Source: Dactylosporangium fulvum
Lineage (GTDB): Bacteria > Actinomycetota > Actinomycetes > Mycobacteriales > Micromonosporaceae
Assembly: GCF_025137375.1 (NCBI RefSeq)
Contig: NZ_CP073720.1
Span: forward strand, 4,054,501-4,118,500
Length of the DNA stretch: 64,000 nt
Direction: 5' to 3'
The notes under the pieces were generated by a model. The model saw only the letters and a program-made list of their open reading frames with translations, was not told the origin of the DNA and did no database searches. Within the stretch, counting starts at the first letter, position 1. Every line of letters begins with the position of its first letter. Shown piece after piece: positions 23,452 to 32,535 of the stretch. A program made the translations under genes and the position numbers.

Positions 23452-24975
23452 CTACCCGGCCACCGGCACGTCGTCGTCGGCCGATGCCGGTCCCGTGGCC
23501 GGCGCCGCGGCCGGGGCAGGCTTCGGGCGCAGCACGGCGGCCGCGACGGCGGCGGCCGCGATGCCGCCGATCACGCCGACGATCGCGGTGGTGGACATGG
23601 CCTCGACGAAGGCGTGCTGCGCCAGGCGGGCCAGGTTGCCGTCGCCGGTGGCGGCCGCGATCCGCATGGCGTCGCCGATGGAGTCCCGCGCCGGCCCGGT
23701 GACGTCGTCGGGCACCGCCGCGCCGTAGGCGGCGGTCAGGACGCTGCCGAGCACCGCGACGCTCAGTGCCGCGCCGACCTGCTGCACGGTGTCGTTGACG
23801 GCCGAGCCGACGCCGACCCGCTCCGGCGGCAGCGCCGCGAGCAGGGTGCCGTACGCGGCCGGGCCCGCCGTGCCGCTGCCCGCCCCGATCACGACCAGCG
23901 CGACGACCAGCTTCGCGTAGCCGTCGGCGGGGCCGATCGAGGCGAGCACCCCGAAGCCGGCCCCCATGACCAGGAGCCCGATGGTAAGCGCGGCGCGGGC
24001 GCCGAGCCGCTTGTCGACCACGACGCCGACGCCGTTGCACACGATCACGGTCAGCAGCATCGGTACGAACGCCAGGCCGGCCCGCATCGGGCTGTACCCG
24101 AGCACGAACTGCAGGTACTGCGTCAGCGCGAGCATGACCCCGCCCGCGGAGAACGACAGCAGCACGATCGAGAGGCTCGCCCCGCCGAAGTTGCGGTCGC
24201 GGAACAGCGACATGGGCAGCATGGGCTCGGCGACCCGGCGCTCCCACAGCGCGAACGCGGTGAGGACGACCACCGCCACGACGAACCCGCCCACGGTCTT
24301 CGGCGAGCCCCAGCCGTCCGCGGCGGCGGCGATCACGCCCCACACCAGGGCAGCCATGCCGACGGTCGACAGCGCCGCGCCGACGAGGTCGGGCCGGTTC
24401 GCCGATCCGCGCGACTCCGGGATGATCGCGAGTGCCGCGATGATGCCGAGGATCGCGATCGGTACGTTCATCAGGAACACCGATCCCCACCAGAAGTGCT
24501 GCAGCAGCAGGCCGCCGGCGGTCGGGCCGCCCAGCGCGCCGACCATCAGCACCGAACTCCAGATGGCGATCGCCTTCTTCCGCTCGGCCTCGTCGAAGAC
24601 CGTCGTCAGGATCGACAGCGTGCCGGGCATCAGGAACGCGGCGCCGGCGCCCATCAGGCCGCGCACCGCGATGAGCTGCCCGGGCGTCTGGCACAGCGTG
24701 GCCAGCACCGACGCGCCGCCGAACACGATCAGCCCGACGACCAGGCCGCGCCGGCGGCCGTGGCGGTCGGACAGGCTGCCGGCGGTGAGGAGCAGACCGG
24801 CGAAGACCAGGATGTACGCATCGATGATCCACTGGATGTCGGAGGCGCTCGCGCCGAGGTCGCGGATCAGCGACGGGATGGCGATGTTGAGCACCATGTT
24901 GTCGACGACGACCACGAGCAGGCTCAGGCAGAGCACGCCCAGGATCAGCCACCGGCGCGGGTGAGGAGCGGACAT
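23452..24975 (-). CDS. DHA2-type MFS multidrug exporter, 14 TM
   Basis: A 507-residue drug:H+ antiporter of the DHA2 (14-helix) group. Motif A appears as GSLSDRHGRRRG after TM2, motif C-like glycine-rich sequence as GALGGPTAGGLLLQ in TM5, and the first helix carries LDNM-like VVDNMVLNIAIPSLI. The C-terminus ends in an Ala/Pro-rich cytoplasmic tail. ATG 24975 (MSAPHPRRWLIL) is the natural start. It is divergent from a TetR gene over an 89-bp region with repeated half-sites, so drug-induced derepression by that TetR is likely. Confidence 0.92.
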   Translation of the reverse strand: MSAPHPRRWLILGVLCLSLLVVVVDNMVLNIAIPSLIRDLGASASDIQWIIDAYILVFAGLLLTAGSLSDRHGRRRGLVVGLIVFGGASVLATLCQTPGQLIAVRGLMGAGAAFLMPGTLSILTTVFDEAERKKAIAIWSSVLMVGALGGPTAGGLLLQHFWWGSVFLMNVPIAILGIIAALAIIPESRGSANRPDLVGAALSTVGMAALVWGVIAAAADGWGSPKTVGGFVVAVVVLTAFALWERRVAEPMLPMSLFRDRNFGGASLSIVLLSFSAGGVMLALTQYLQFVLGYSPMRAGLAFVPMLLTVIVCNGVGVVVDKRLGARAALTIGLLVMGAGFGVLASIGPADGYAKLVVALVVIGAGSGTAGPAAYGTLLAALPPERVGVGSAVNDTVQQVGAALSVAVLGSVLTAAYGAAVPDDVTGPARDSIGDAMRIAAATGDGNLARLAQHAFVEAMSTTAIVGVIGGIAAAAVAAAVLRPKPAPAAAPATGPASADDDVPVAG

Positions 24976-24992
24976 CGGAGCTCTCCGATCGA

Positions 24993-25046
24993 ACGGTGTA
25001 CGAGCAATCTCGCACACCGTACCATCGCTCTCGAACACTGTGCGAG
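24993..25046. promoter_or_regulatory. Operator cluster between MFS and tetR genes
   Basis: A 12-bp inverted repeat, ACGGTGTACGAG (24993-25004) and CTCGCACACCGT (25009-25020), has a single mismatch. A third related half-site GAACACTGTGCGAG follows at 25033-25046. The cluster fills most of the divergent promoter region and is the expected target of the TetR encoded at 25065. Confidence 0.7.
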
Positions 25047-25064
25047 GGGCGGTAGAGTGAAGCC

Positions 25065-25814
25065 GTGCCACAACAGTCGGACCCCTACGCCAGCTCCGTG
25101 TGGCTGCGCCCGCCCCGGTCCCGCGGCGAGCAGCCCACGCTCAGTCGCGAACAGATCGTCCGCGCCGCCATCGAGCTGCTGGACGCCGAGGGCGCGGCCG
25201 GGCTGAGCATGCGCCGGCTCGGCACGCGGCTCGGCTCCGGCGCCACGTCGCTGTACTGGTACGTCGCGAACAAGGACGAGCTGCTCGAGCTCGCCGTCGA
25301 CGAGGTGATGGCCGAGGTCTACGTCCCCGAGGCCGGCGACACCGGCTGGCGGATCGGCGCGTCCGTCCTCGTCACCGGCATGCGTGCGATGCTGCTGCGA
25401 CATCCCTGGGTGATCGGCCAGCTGGGCATGCGGCCGACCCTGGGCCCCAACGTGATGCGCATCGGTGACCGCACCGTGGCACTGCTCAGCGCGGCCGGCT
25501 TCTCCGGCGTGAATCTCTCGCACGCGAGCTCGCTGCTGTCGTCCTACGCCATCGGCTCGGCCACGACCGTGGCGGCGGCGACCAACAGCAGCCGGCAGGC
25601 CGGCGTGCCGGTCCGGAAGATGGCGCAGCAGCTCGAGCCGTATCTGGACAGCGTGGCCGCCGACCACCCCAGTTATGCGCAGTGGCGGCGGGAGAGCGGG
25701 GTCGAGGCCATGGACCCGGAGGCCATCTGGGACGAGGGCTTCGCATTCGGGCTGGAGCGCCTGCTCGACGGCCTGGAGCTGTGGCTCGGCCGCGAGTCCG
25801 GCACCGGCCCGTGA
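25065..25814 (+). CDS. TetR-family regulator with TetR_C-type domain
   Basis: A 249-residue TetR regulator. The HTH is LSREQIVRAAIELLDAEG, then SMRRLGTRLGSGATSLYWYVANKDEL, where SLYWYV is the classic recognition helix of the TetR-TetR_C subgroup. The long helical C-terminal domain (about 165 residues) fits drug-binding TetR proteins. GTG 25065 start. Divergent from the MFS exporter, sharing the operator cluster; ligand unknown. Confidence 0.92.
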   Translation: MPQQSDPYASSVWLRPPRSRGEQPTLSREQIVRAAIELLDAEGAAGLSMRRLGTRLGSGATSLYWYVANKDELLELAVDEVMAEVYVPEAGDTGWRIGASVLVTGMRAMLLRHPWVIGQLGMRPTLGPNVMRIGDRTVALLSAAGFSGVNLSHASSLLSSYAIGSATTVAAATNSSRQAGVPVRKMAQQLEPYLDSVAADHPSYAQWRRESGVEAMDPEAIWDEGFAFGLERLLDGLELWLGRESGTGP

Positions 25815-25874
25815 CGGGGCGTCAGTCCTCCCGGACCGCCACGAGCCGCCGGAGCCGTCGCTGAGACCGCCGTG

Positions 25875-28064
25875 TCACAGCAGGCCGAGCTCGCGGGCGC
25901 GGCGGATCGCGTCGCGGCGGCGGTGCACGCCGAGCTTGTGGTAGATCGCCGAGGTGTGCGTCTTCACCGTGTTCGGCGAGATCCGCAGCGCGGCGGCGAC
26001 CTCGGCCACGGTCATGAAGCCCACGAGCATCCGCAGCACGTCCGTCTCGGCCACGGTCAGCACCGCGGGCACCGCCGACCGGTCCGGTGCGGTGTCGGCA
26101 AGGCGTGGCAGCCCCCGATCGACGGTGAACGGATACCACAGCCGCTCCCGGGCGGCGATCTCGCGGGCCTCCCGCAGCAGGCCCGCCGAGGCGGCGGTGT
26201 CCCCGAGGCGCTGCGCCGCGTGGGCGAGCACCAGCCGGACGTCGACGTCGTGCGGCAGGCAGCCGGTCGGCCCGGCCAGGTAGGGGCGCAGCAGTTCGTC
26301 GACCCGCGGGTCCGCCCGGCCGGCGGGCCGGTGCGCGAGCAGCAGTGTGGCGGCGCCGAGGTCGGCCACGACGGGCGGGAACAGCTGAGCGTCGGCCTCC
26401 CAGCGCCGTTGCGCGTCGTGCAGCAGGCCCTCCGACAGCAGCAGCTGGATCCGCATCGCGCGTGGCGCCCATGCCGGCAGGACCTCGAGGTCGGCCTCCT
26501 CCGCGATGAGCCGCTCCAGCGCGACGAGCGCCGGGCCGTGCCCGCCCTGCTGGCGCAGCACCTCGATCCGGTGGAAGGTCGCGTTGGCCAGCAGCGCGGG
26601 CGTGCCCGGCCACACCTCCACGAGCAGCTCGTCGAGGTAGTGGTGCGCGGGCTGCGGGCAGCCGCGGAGCCGGGCCACGCCGGAGAGGACGAGCAGCGCC
26701 CAGCCCTCGTCGTGCGAGCCGGTGACCCCCTCGCGATGCAGGACGGCGCGGGTCCGCGCGGCGAGCCGGCCGGCGCGGTCGAGGTGCCCCTGCTGGAGCT
26801 CGATCATCGCGCGGACGCACAGCACCGACCCGTACGACGGTCGGGCGACGGTGTCCACGGCCCGCCGGGCCGCGTCCGGTTCGCCACGGCAGAGTGCCTG
26901 CCACGCGCTGCCCAGTGCCGCGTCGTCCGGCGGTGGCCACGGCGAGGACGGCGGCCACGGCGCCGGTGCCGCCGGTGCCGTGGTGGCGGTGGCGACGGTC
27001 CGGGCCGGGCTGTGCCGGATGGCGTCGGCCTGGGTCCGGGCCAGCCGGGCGGCGAGCGGGTGGTCGTGGCCGGCGATCGCCTGCCGGAGTGCCTCGCCGG
27101 GCTGGCCGTGCACCGTGTACCAGGCGCCGGCGACCCGGTGGAGCCGGTGGGCCAGCACCGGATCGTCGTTCACCAGGGCGGTGTAGAGGGCGGTACGCCA
27201 CAGCCGGTGGTACCGGAACCACTCGGAGTACCGGCCGACGCGGGTGGCGAAGGCGCCGTTGCGGGCGAGGCCGGCGAGCAGGGCGGCGCCGTCGGGGCGG
27301 CCGGTGAGCGCCGCGAACAGGTCGGCGTTGACCGACTCGGCGACGCTGGCCAGCCGTACCGCGTCCCGCGCGTCCGGGGTGAGCTCGCCGAGGACGTCGT
27401 GCCACACGTACTCGTCGAGCCCGGCCCCGGCACGCAGCAGCTGGTCGACGTCCGGCTCCCGGTGGCGCGGCAGGCCCGCCATCGCGTCGAGCGCGATCAC
27501 GAGGCCCGCGACCCAGCCCCCGGTCACCGCGAAGACCCCGTGGACGGCGGCCGGCGACAGGTCGAGCCCGCGCGACAGGGCCAGCTCGGCCGTCTCGGCC
27601 GAGGTGAACGCGAGGTCCGCCGCGTCGACGGCGACCGGGTAGATCGGGTTGCCCGTCCAGGCGCCGTCGGATCCGGGCCCGTGCCGGCCGACCAGGACGA
27701 CCCGGGCCGACGGGCGGTCCGCGACGAACCGGTCCACCTGCGCGCGCAGGCTGGCGTCGGGAACGGCTTCGACCCCGTCCAGCACCACGGTCACGGGGCC
27801 CGTGCGGCCGCCCGCGTGCGTGGCGAGGTCGACCGGACGGTCCGGCCCGAGATCCGCGCAGTCGACGGAGACCACCGCGCCCGCCTCGGGGGACCGGGCC
27901 AGCCAGTCCCACACGAGTGTCGTCTTCCCCGCGCCGGCCGGGCCGTAGACCGCGATGGCCCGCGCCCGGCCGGCCGCCGTGAGCAGCGCTTCCAGGCGCG
28001 GCCGGTGCAGCCGGTGCTCGGCCGTGCCGGTCTCGCTCGCGGGTCGGTGCGTCGTCGCGACCAT
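25875..28064 (-). CDS. MalT-like LuxR-family ATPase regulator
   Basis: A 729-residue STAND regulator. A P-loop ATPase lies at the N-terminus (Walker A GPAGAGKTT at residues 41-49, Walker B-like VTVVLDGVE near 94). A winged-helix region and a TPR-like sensor domain with helical pairs (LDRAGRLAARTRAVL, HDEGWALLVLSGVARL) follow. The C-terminal LuxR HTH has TVAETDVLRMLVGFMTVAEV then SPNTVKTHTSAIYHKLGVHRR. Such proteins activate genes on binding ATP and a small inducer. ATG 28064 matches the usual start. A long upstream region with repeats separates it from the divergent small gene; the target genes are not evident. Confidence 0.9.
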   Translation of the reverse strand: MVATTHRPASETGTAEHRLHRPRLEALLTAAGRARAIAVYGPAGAGKTTLVWDWLARSPEAGAVVSVDCADLGPDRPVDLATHAGGRTGPVTVVLDGVEAVPDASLRAQVDRFVADRPSARVVLVGRHGPGSDGAWTGNPIYPVAVDAADLAFTSAETAELALSRGLDLSPAAVHGVFAVTGGWVAGLVIALDAMAGLPRHREPDVDQLLRAGAGLDEYVWHDVLGELTPDARDAVRLASVAESVNADLFAALTGRPDGAALLAGLARNGAFATRVGRYSEWFRYHRLWRTALYTALVNDDPVLAHRLHRVAGAWYTVHGQPGEALRQAIAGHDHPLAARLARTQADAIRHSPARTVATATTAPAAPAPWPPSSPWPPPDDAALGSAWQALCRGEPDAARRAVDTVARPSYGSVLCVRAMIELQQGHLDRAGRLAARTRAVLHREGVTGSHDEGWALLVLSGVARLRGCPQPAHHYLDELLVEVWPGTPALLANATFHRIEVLRQQGGHGPALVALERLIAEEADLEVLPAWAPRAMRIQLLLSEGLLHDAQRRWEADAQLFPPVVADLGAATLLLAHRPAGRADPRVDELLRPYLAGPTGCLPHDVDVRLVLAHAAQRLGDTAASAGLLREAREIAARERLWYPFTVDRGLPRLADTAPDRSAVPAVLTVAETDVLRMLVGFMTVAEVAAALRISPNTVKTHTSAIYHKLGVHRRRDAIRRARELGLL

Positions 28065-28399
28065 GCGCCCCGCCTTTCCGCAACAGGCCTGCCGTGGAAG
28101 AGCCTGCCCTGACGGCGGTGCGCCGCCCCGGGCCGGTACCGATTCGCCGCGCGGATCCGACAATGCCGGGTTCCGGGCACACTGTCCATCGATGGCGCGG
28201 CCGGTTTCCCGCGATTCGCGAATCCGCGACCGAACCGCCGGTCTGCGGGTACCGGATCTACCGATCGAACCGACCGGATCTACCGATGCGCTCCATGGCA
28301 GGACAGCTGGCTGCCGAAGGACTACGCGCTGCGCGTCGAGCACACATAGATCAGCACACCCGTATTGGTGTCCGGCCGGATCTTGTACTGTGCGACGCT
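28065..28399. promoter_or_regulatory. 335-bp divergent intergenic region with repeats
   Basis: No convincing gene. It contains a 12-bp perfect palindrome GATTCGCGAATC (28213-28224) and a 15-bp direct repeat ACCGGATCTACCGAT at 28251-28265 and 28273-28287, spaced 22 bp apart (two helical turns). MalT-type regulators bind spaced direct repeats, so these are candidate sites for the LuxR protein. An open frame extending left from the small gene at 28400 crosses the region but has low-complexity, non-protein-like sequence. Confidence 0.5.
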
Positions 28400-28837
28400 A
28401 TGTCGGTCATCGCTTCCTTTACCGTCCTCGATGCCAAGTTCCTTCCCGACTTCGCCGCCGACCCCGCCGGTGTGCTCGCGACGCACGGGCGCGCGGTGTC
28501 GGGGGAGTACGGCTGGTCCGGGTATGTCGTGCTGGCGGTGCTGGACGCCCTGGAGGACCGCGGGATTTCGCTGTCCGACACCGGGCACGGCGAGCCGATC
28601 AGCGGCCTGGACGACGACAGCTTCTCTACGCTGCTCACCCCCGAGCACCGGCGGTACCTGCCGCACCTCGACCCGGCCGGCATCGACGCGGCCGAGTTCA
28701 AGGCGATCTTCGACGAGGAGGGCCTGGAGCTGGACGAGTACGAGTCCGGCGCCGCCGGCCGTGCGACGGTGGCCCTCATCCGCGACCTGATCGCCGCCCT
28801 GACCGACGACGAGGTGGTGGTCGTCTACATCGGCTGA
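28400..28837 (+). CDS. Hypothetical acidic protein, 145 aa
   Basis: A 145-residue soluble, strongly acidic protein. The N-terminus SVIASFTVLDAKFLPDFAAD and the central LDALEDRGISLSDTGHGEPI and LDDDSFSTLLTPEHRRYLPHL look like a normal folded protein, and the C-terminus is very acidic (LTDDEVVVVYIG). I cannot name a family. The ATG at 28400 follows an AT-richer stretch that could hold a promoter. It is divergent from the MalT-like regulator and might be its target. Confidence 0.7.
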   Translation: MSVIASFTVLDAKFLPDFAADPAGVLATHGRAVSGEYGWSGYVVLAVLDALEDRGISLSDTGHGEPISGLDDDSFSTLLTPEHRRYLPHLDPAGIDAAEFKAIFDEEGLELDEYESGAAGRATVALIRDLIAALTDDEVVVVYIG

Positions 28838-28912
28838 GCCGCCCGGCCACCGCCCGGACGTGCGCGTGACGACGTTGCATTCGGGATTTGAGAGAGCGCT
28901 TACTCTGATCCC

Positions 28913-29548
28913 ATGCCTCGGTCCACCCAGCGCCCCTCGTCTTCCGCCCGTGGTGAGCGCACCCGTGCCGCGATCATGCGCGCAGCCACGTCGGTCTTCG
29001 CGCGGCACGGTTATCAGGGTGGGCCGCTCGCCGCGGTCGCGACCGCGGCCGACATGACGCAGCCGGGGGTGCTGCACCACTTCGCGTCCAAGGAACACCT
29101 GCTCATGGCGGTGCTCGAGGAGCGCGACCGGGACGGCACCCGCAGGCTCGAGGCCGGCACGTGGAACGACGGCGGCGGGGCGGCGCTCGACGCCCTGCAG
29201 GAGCTCGTCGACCACAACACGACGACGCCGGAACTCGTCCAGATGTTCACGGTGCTCGTGGGGGAGAGTGTGGCTGCCGACCACCCGGCGCGGCCGTTCT
29301 TCACCGACCGCTACGCGCACCTGCGGTATCGCACCACCCGCGCCATCCAGCGCGGTCAGGACCGCGGCGAGTTCCGCACCGACGCCGACGCGGCGGAGCT
29401 CGCCTCGCTGGTGCTCGCGGTCATGGACGGCCTGCAGATCCAGTGGCTGCTCTGCCCGGAGATCGACATGAGCACCCGCTTCGCGACGTTCGTCGACATG
29501 ATGAAGCGCTTCCTGGCCCCGGACCCGCCTGCCGGATCCGGGGCGTAG
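28913..29548 (+). CDS. TetR-family transcriptional regulator
   Basis: A 211-residue TetR regulator with HTH ERTRAAIMRAATSVFARHGY, then LAAVATAADMTQPGVLHHFASKEHLL (recognition helix VLHHF). The C-terminal region resembles the actinobacterial TetR group with a helical ligand pocket. It stands alone; the gene upstream is unrelated and the one downstream is on the other strand. AT-rich GAGAGAGCGCTTACTCT about 15 bp before the start contains AGCGCT and may be an autoregulatory site. Confidence 0.9.
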   Translation: MPRSTQRPSSSARGERTRAAIMRAATSVFARHGYQGGPLAAVATAADMTQPGVLHHFASKEHLLMAVLEERDRDGTRRLEAGTWNDGGGAALDALQELVDHNTTTPELVQMFTVLVGESVAADHPARPFFTDRYAHLRYRTTRAIQRGQDRGEFRTDADAAELASLVLAVMDGLQIQWLLCPEIDMSTRFATFVDMMKRFLAPDPPAGSGA

Positions 29549-29628
29549 GGCGCCGGCACGGTCCTGCTACCCCGGCGGCGGCATCCACGACGAACGTCCC
29601 ACGGCCCTAGGACGGTGGCGCTCCTGCG

Positions 29629-30585
29629 CTACACCTGAGCCGGTCCGGGGCGGGCCGGCCCGGGCGTGCGGCGGCTGATGAAGACGGTCAGGCCGTCGAG
29701 GAGCCGGCCCAGCCCGAAGGCGAAGAGCCGGTCCAGGTCGAGCTCGAAGTCGTCGATCGCCAGGAGCTGCTCGAAGTTCGGAGCCCCGGTCGGCACCTCG
29801 GCACCGCCGAAGCCGTGGTCCATCCACTCGTTGCCGGTGATGCCGGTCTCCCGCTCGGCCTCGGCCTCCGGTTCCAGCGTCGTGGCGAGGCCGCGCACAT
29901 AGCTGAACAGCAGCAGGTGCACGTGGAGCCGGTCGCTCGGCGGCAGCCCGGTGCCGTCGAGCGCGGCAAGGACCCATTCGGTGTACCTGAGCCCGTTCGG
30001 CGCCGGTTGCGGCCGGGTGAGCGACATCGACGGCGCCAGCCACGGATGGCGCCGGAACAGCCGCCACAGCAGGACGGCGGCCACCTCGAGCCGGGCACGC
30101 CAGCCGGGCGGCGGCACGGCCGGCAGCGGTGCCTCGCCGAACGCGGCGTCGATCATGGACAGGGTCAGCTCGTCCTTGCCCGGCACGTGCCGGTACAGCG
30201 ACATCGTCGCCACACCCAGCTCGGCGGCGATCCGGCGCATCGACACCTCGGCGAAGCCCTCGACGTCGGCGATGCCGGTCGCGACCGTCACGATCCGGGC
30301 GAGCGTCAGCTCGGTGCCCCCGCGGCGCGGCGGGCCGGGCCGCCGGACGCCGGCCCGGTCGGCGGACGGCGCGGTGACGACGGTGCCGACACCCGGCCGC
30401 ACCGTGGTCAGGCCCTCCTGCCGCAGCAGTGCGAGTGCCTTGGTCGCGGTGGCGACCGCGACACCCCACTCGTGGGTGATCTGCCGTGCGGACGGCACGA
30501 GGTCGCCGGGGCGCAGCTCCTTGGCGGTGATGCGGCGGCGGATGTCCGCGGCGATGCGGCGGTACGGCGGCTCGGCGTCGGTCAC
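29629..30585 (-). CDS. GntR-TetR fusion regulator
   Basis: A 318-residue regulator with two DNA-binding modules. Residues about 5-75 are a GntR winged helix (YRRIAADIRRRITAKELRPG, then PSARQITHEWGVAVATATKALALLRQEGL). After a Pro/Arg linker, residues about 92-150 are a TetR helix-turn-helix (LARIVTVATGIADVEGFAEV, SMRRIAAELGVATMSLYRHV), followed by a TetR_C-type ligand domain ending in a Pro-rich tail. The GTG start at 30585 follows the family-like N-terminus. It is divergent from the FAD monooxygenase over palindromic GntR-type sites. Confidence 0.9.
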   Translation of the reverse strand: MTDAEPPYRRIAADIRRRITAKELRPGDLVPSARQITHEWGVAVATATKALALLRQEGLTTVRPGVGTVVTAPSADRAGVRRPGPPRRGGTELTLARIVTVATGIADVEGFAEVSMRRIAAELGVATMSLYRHVPGKDELTLSMIDAAFGEAPLPAVPPPGWRARLEVAAVLLWRLFRRHPWLAPSMSLTRPQPAPNGLRYTEWVLAALDGTGLPPSDRLHVHLLLFSYVRGLATTLEPEAEAERETGITGNEWMDHGFGGAEVPTGAPNFEQLLAIDDFELDLDRLFAFGLGRLLDGLTVFISRRTPGPARPGPAQV

Positions 30586-30588
30586 GGT

Positions 30589-30638
30589 ACTAGTACACCA
30601 GTCCGGCGCACCCGGTCGCGACCGCCCGGTGTACTAGT
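30589..30638. promoter_or_regulatory. Paired palindromic sites between fusion regulator and monooxygenase
   Basis: ACTAGTACACC (30589-30599) and GGTGTACTAGT (30628-30638) are perfect 11-bp arms 28 bp apart. The left one also lies in a 10-bp palindrome GTACTAGTAC, a GntR-type operator form. The pair spans the divergent promoter region and is the likely target of the GntR-TetR protein. Confidence 0.7.
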
Positions 30639-30719
30639 GTCGATTGCCGGCATTATCGCTGTACGGATAGCCTTCCGCCCGCATGGCGTACGCAGTACGC
30701 GCGAGGATGGGAGGCATGG

Positions 30720-31931
30720 ATGCGGGTACTCATCTCCGGTGCCGGGATCGCGGGCCCGGCACTGGCACACTGGCTGCACCGCTACGGGATCTCCGCGACC
30801 GTCGTCGAGCGGTCCCCGGCTCCGCGGCCGGGCGGGCAGGCGGTGGACGTCCGTGGGGCCGCCCGGCTCGTCGTGGAACGGATGGGGCTCATGCCCCAGG
30901 TCCGGGCCGCCTGTGTCGACGAGCGGGGCATCGCCATGGTGGATGCCCGGGGGCGGTGGACCTCGAGGATGCCGGCCGACGCGTTCGGGGGTGAGGGCTT
31001 CGTCGCCGAGATCGAGATCTCGCGCGGGGATTTCGCCCGGTTGCTGTACGAGGCGACCCGCGACGACGTCGAGTACCGGTTCGGCGACCGGGTCGTCGCG
31101 CTGCACCAGACGCCCGAGGACGACGGGGGCGGTGTGACCGTCGACTTCGCCGGCGGCGCAAGGGAACGCTTCGACGTGGTCGTCGGTGCCGACGGGGTCC
31201 ATTCCGGCGTCCGGGCACTCGCGTTCGGCCCGGAGTCGTCGTACGTGCACCAGCTCGGCGGCTACACCGCGTACTTCAGCGTGCCCGATCCGGGCGACCT
31301 CGGCCATTGGTACCTGATGTACAACGCACCCGGTGGCCTGGCCGCCGGGATCCGGCCGGAGCACGGCGGGACCGCGAAGGCGTATCTGAGCTTCACCTCG
31401 TCCCGGCGCGGCCTGGAGCGGGCGCCGAAGGACGAGCAGCAGCGCGTGCTGGCCGAGCGCATGTCCGGGGCCGGCTGGCGGGTTCCGGCCCTGCTCGCCG
31501 CGATGCCCGCCGCGCCCGACTTCTTCTTCGACTCCCTCAGCCAGGTCCGGGTGGAGCGCTGGTCACGCGGCCGGGTCGTGCTCCTCGGCGACGCCGGCTA
31601 CTGCGGCTCGCCACTGGCCGGCCTCGGCACCAGCATGGCGCTCGTCGGCGCCCACGTCCTCGCCGGGGAACTGGCCGGCTCGGACGGCGACGTCCGCGCC
31701 GCCTGCGCCGGCTACCAGGACCGGCTGCGCGACTACGTGGCCGCCGGGCTGGAGCTGCCACCGGGCGGCATCCGCGGCTACGCCCCGCGGACCCGGACGA
31801 TGATCCGGCTGCGGGCCCTGTCGATGCGGATGATGCCGCACTGGCCGATGCGGCAGCTGCTCGCCGCCCAGTTCGCGAAGGCGGGCGCGTTTGAGCTGCC
31901 CGACTACGCACCGGTCCTGCCGTCGCGCTGA
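30720..31931 (+). CDS. FAD-dependent monooxygenase (PHBH/TetX-like)
   Basis: A 403-residue class A flavoprotein monooxygenase. The FAD Rossmann motif is VLISGAGIAGPALAHWL, the DG motif is VVVGADGVHSGVR near residue 160, and the GD motif GDAGYCGSPLAGLGTSMAL near residue 286 binds FAD ribityl. It should use NADPH and oxygen to hydroxylate an aromatic or drug substrate. ATG 30720 has GAGGATGGGAGG upstream. Its divergence from the GntR-TetR regulator suggests ligand-induced expression, possibly for antibiotic inactivation or aromatic catabolism; the substrate is not known. Confidence 0.9.
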   Translation: MRVLISGAGIAGPALAHWLHRYGISATVVERSPAPRPGGQAVDVRGAARLVVERMGLMPQVRAACVDERGIAMVDARGRWTSRMPADAFGGEGFVAEIEISRGDFARLLYEATRDDVEYRFGDRVVALHQTPEDDGGGVTVDFAGGARERFDVVVGADGVHSGVRALAFGPESSYVHQLGGYTAYFSVPDPGDLGHWYLMYNAPGGLAAGIRPEHGGTAKAYLSFTSSRRGLERAPKDEQQRVLAERMSGAGWRVPALLAAMPAAPDFFFDSLSQVRVERWSRGRVVLLGDAGYCGSPLAGLGTSMALVGAHVLAGELAGSDGDVRAACAGYQDRLRDYVAAGLELPPGGIRGYAPRTRTMIRLRALSMRMMPHWPMRQLLAAQFAKAGAFELPDYAPVLPSR

Positions 31932-32009
31932 TCGGCCCGGGAGCGGCCGCCGGGATGGTCCGGCATGCCTCGTGACGCGCACCGTACACCGGCGGATGCC
32001 GCCCCGGCA

Positions 32010-32037
32010 GCCCCGGCCGGCGTGGGCCGGCCGGGGC
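32010..32037. terminator. Hairpin terminator between monooxygenase and cupin genes
   Basis: 11-bp perfect arms GCCCCGGCCGG (32010-32020) and CCGGCCGGGGC (32027-32037) with a 6-base loop, between convergent genes. No T-run. Confidence 0.75.
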
Positions 32038-32073
32038 CCGGCAGGGCTCACGGACCGCCGGGCCGTCAGGAAC

Positions 32074-32535
32074 TCACCAGCACACCTCGGGCTGGAAGGT
32101 CCGGTCCTCGTCCTGACGTGGTACGACGGCGCCCATGGGCGGCAGGCGGTACTCGGCGTCGCTCACGTGCGCACCCCACTCGGTGCCGACGTCGAGCGCG
32201 TCGGTTTCGCAGGTCGACATGACGGCGACGAACGAGTCCGGTGCGGCGCCGTGCCAGTGCCATTCGCCGGCATGGCAGACGACCGTGTCGCCGGCGAGCA
32301 CCTCCAGCACCGGGCCACCCCGGCGCTGGACCCGGCCCACGCCGAAGAGCACGTGGAGCACCTGGCCGTAGGGCTCGCTATGCCACGCGGTCCGGGCTCC
32401 GGGGCTGAACTGCTCGCTCACCGCCCGCAGCCGGGACGGCTCCATGCCGACGATGTCCTTGCCGGTCCACACGACGCCGCTGTAGCGGCGCTGCGGAGCT
32501 TCCCGGCGCTCACACGGGGCGCGGATGACCTCCAT
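32074..32535 (-). CDS. Single-domain cupin protein
   Basis: A 153-residue cupin. Motif 1 includes GARTAWHSEPYGQVLHVLFG (metal-ligand histidines) and motif 2 is AGDTVVCHAGEWHWHGA. The spacing fits small cupins of the mandelonitrile-lyase or carboxymuconolactone-associated type. ATG 32535 has AAAGGGAG upstream. It stands alone between convergent genes; the reaction is unknown. Confidence 0.83.
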   Translation of the reverse strand: MEVIRAPCERREAPQRRYSGVVWTGKDIVGMEPSRLRAVSEQFSPGARTAWHSEPYGQVLHVLFGVGRVQRRGGPVLEVLAGDTVVCHAGEWHWHGAAPDSFVAVMSTCETDALDVGTEWGAHVSDAEYRLPPMGAVVPRQDEDRTFQPEVCW

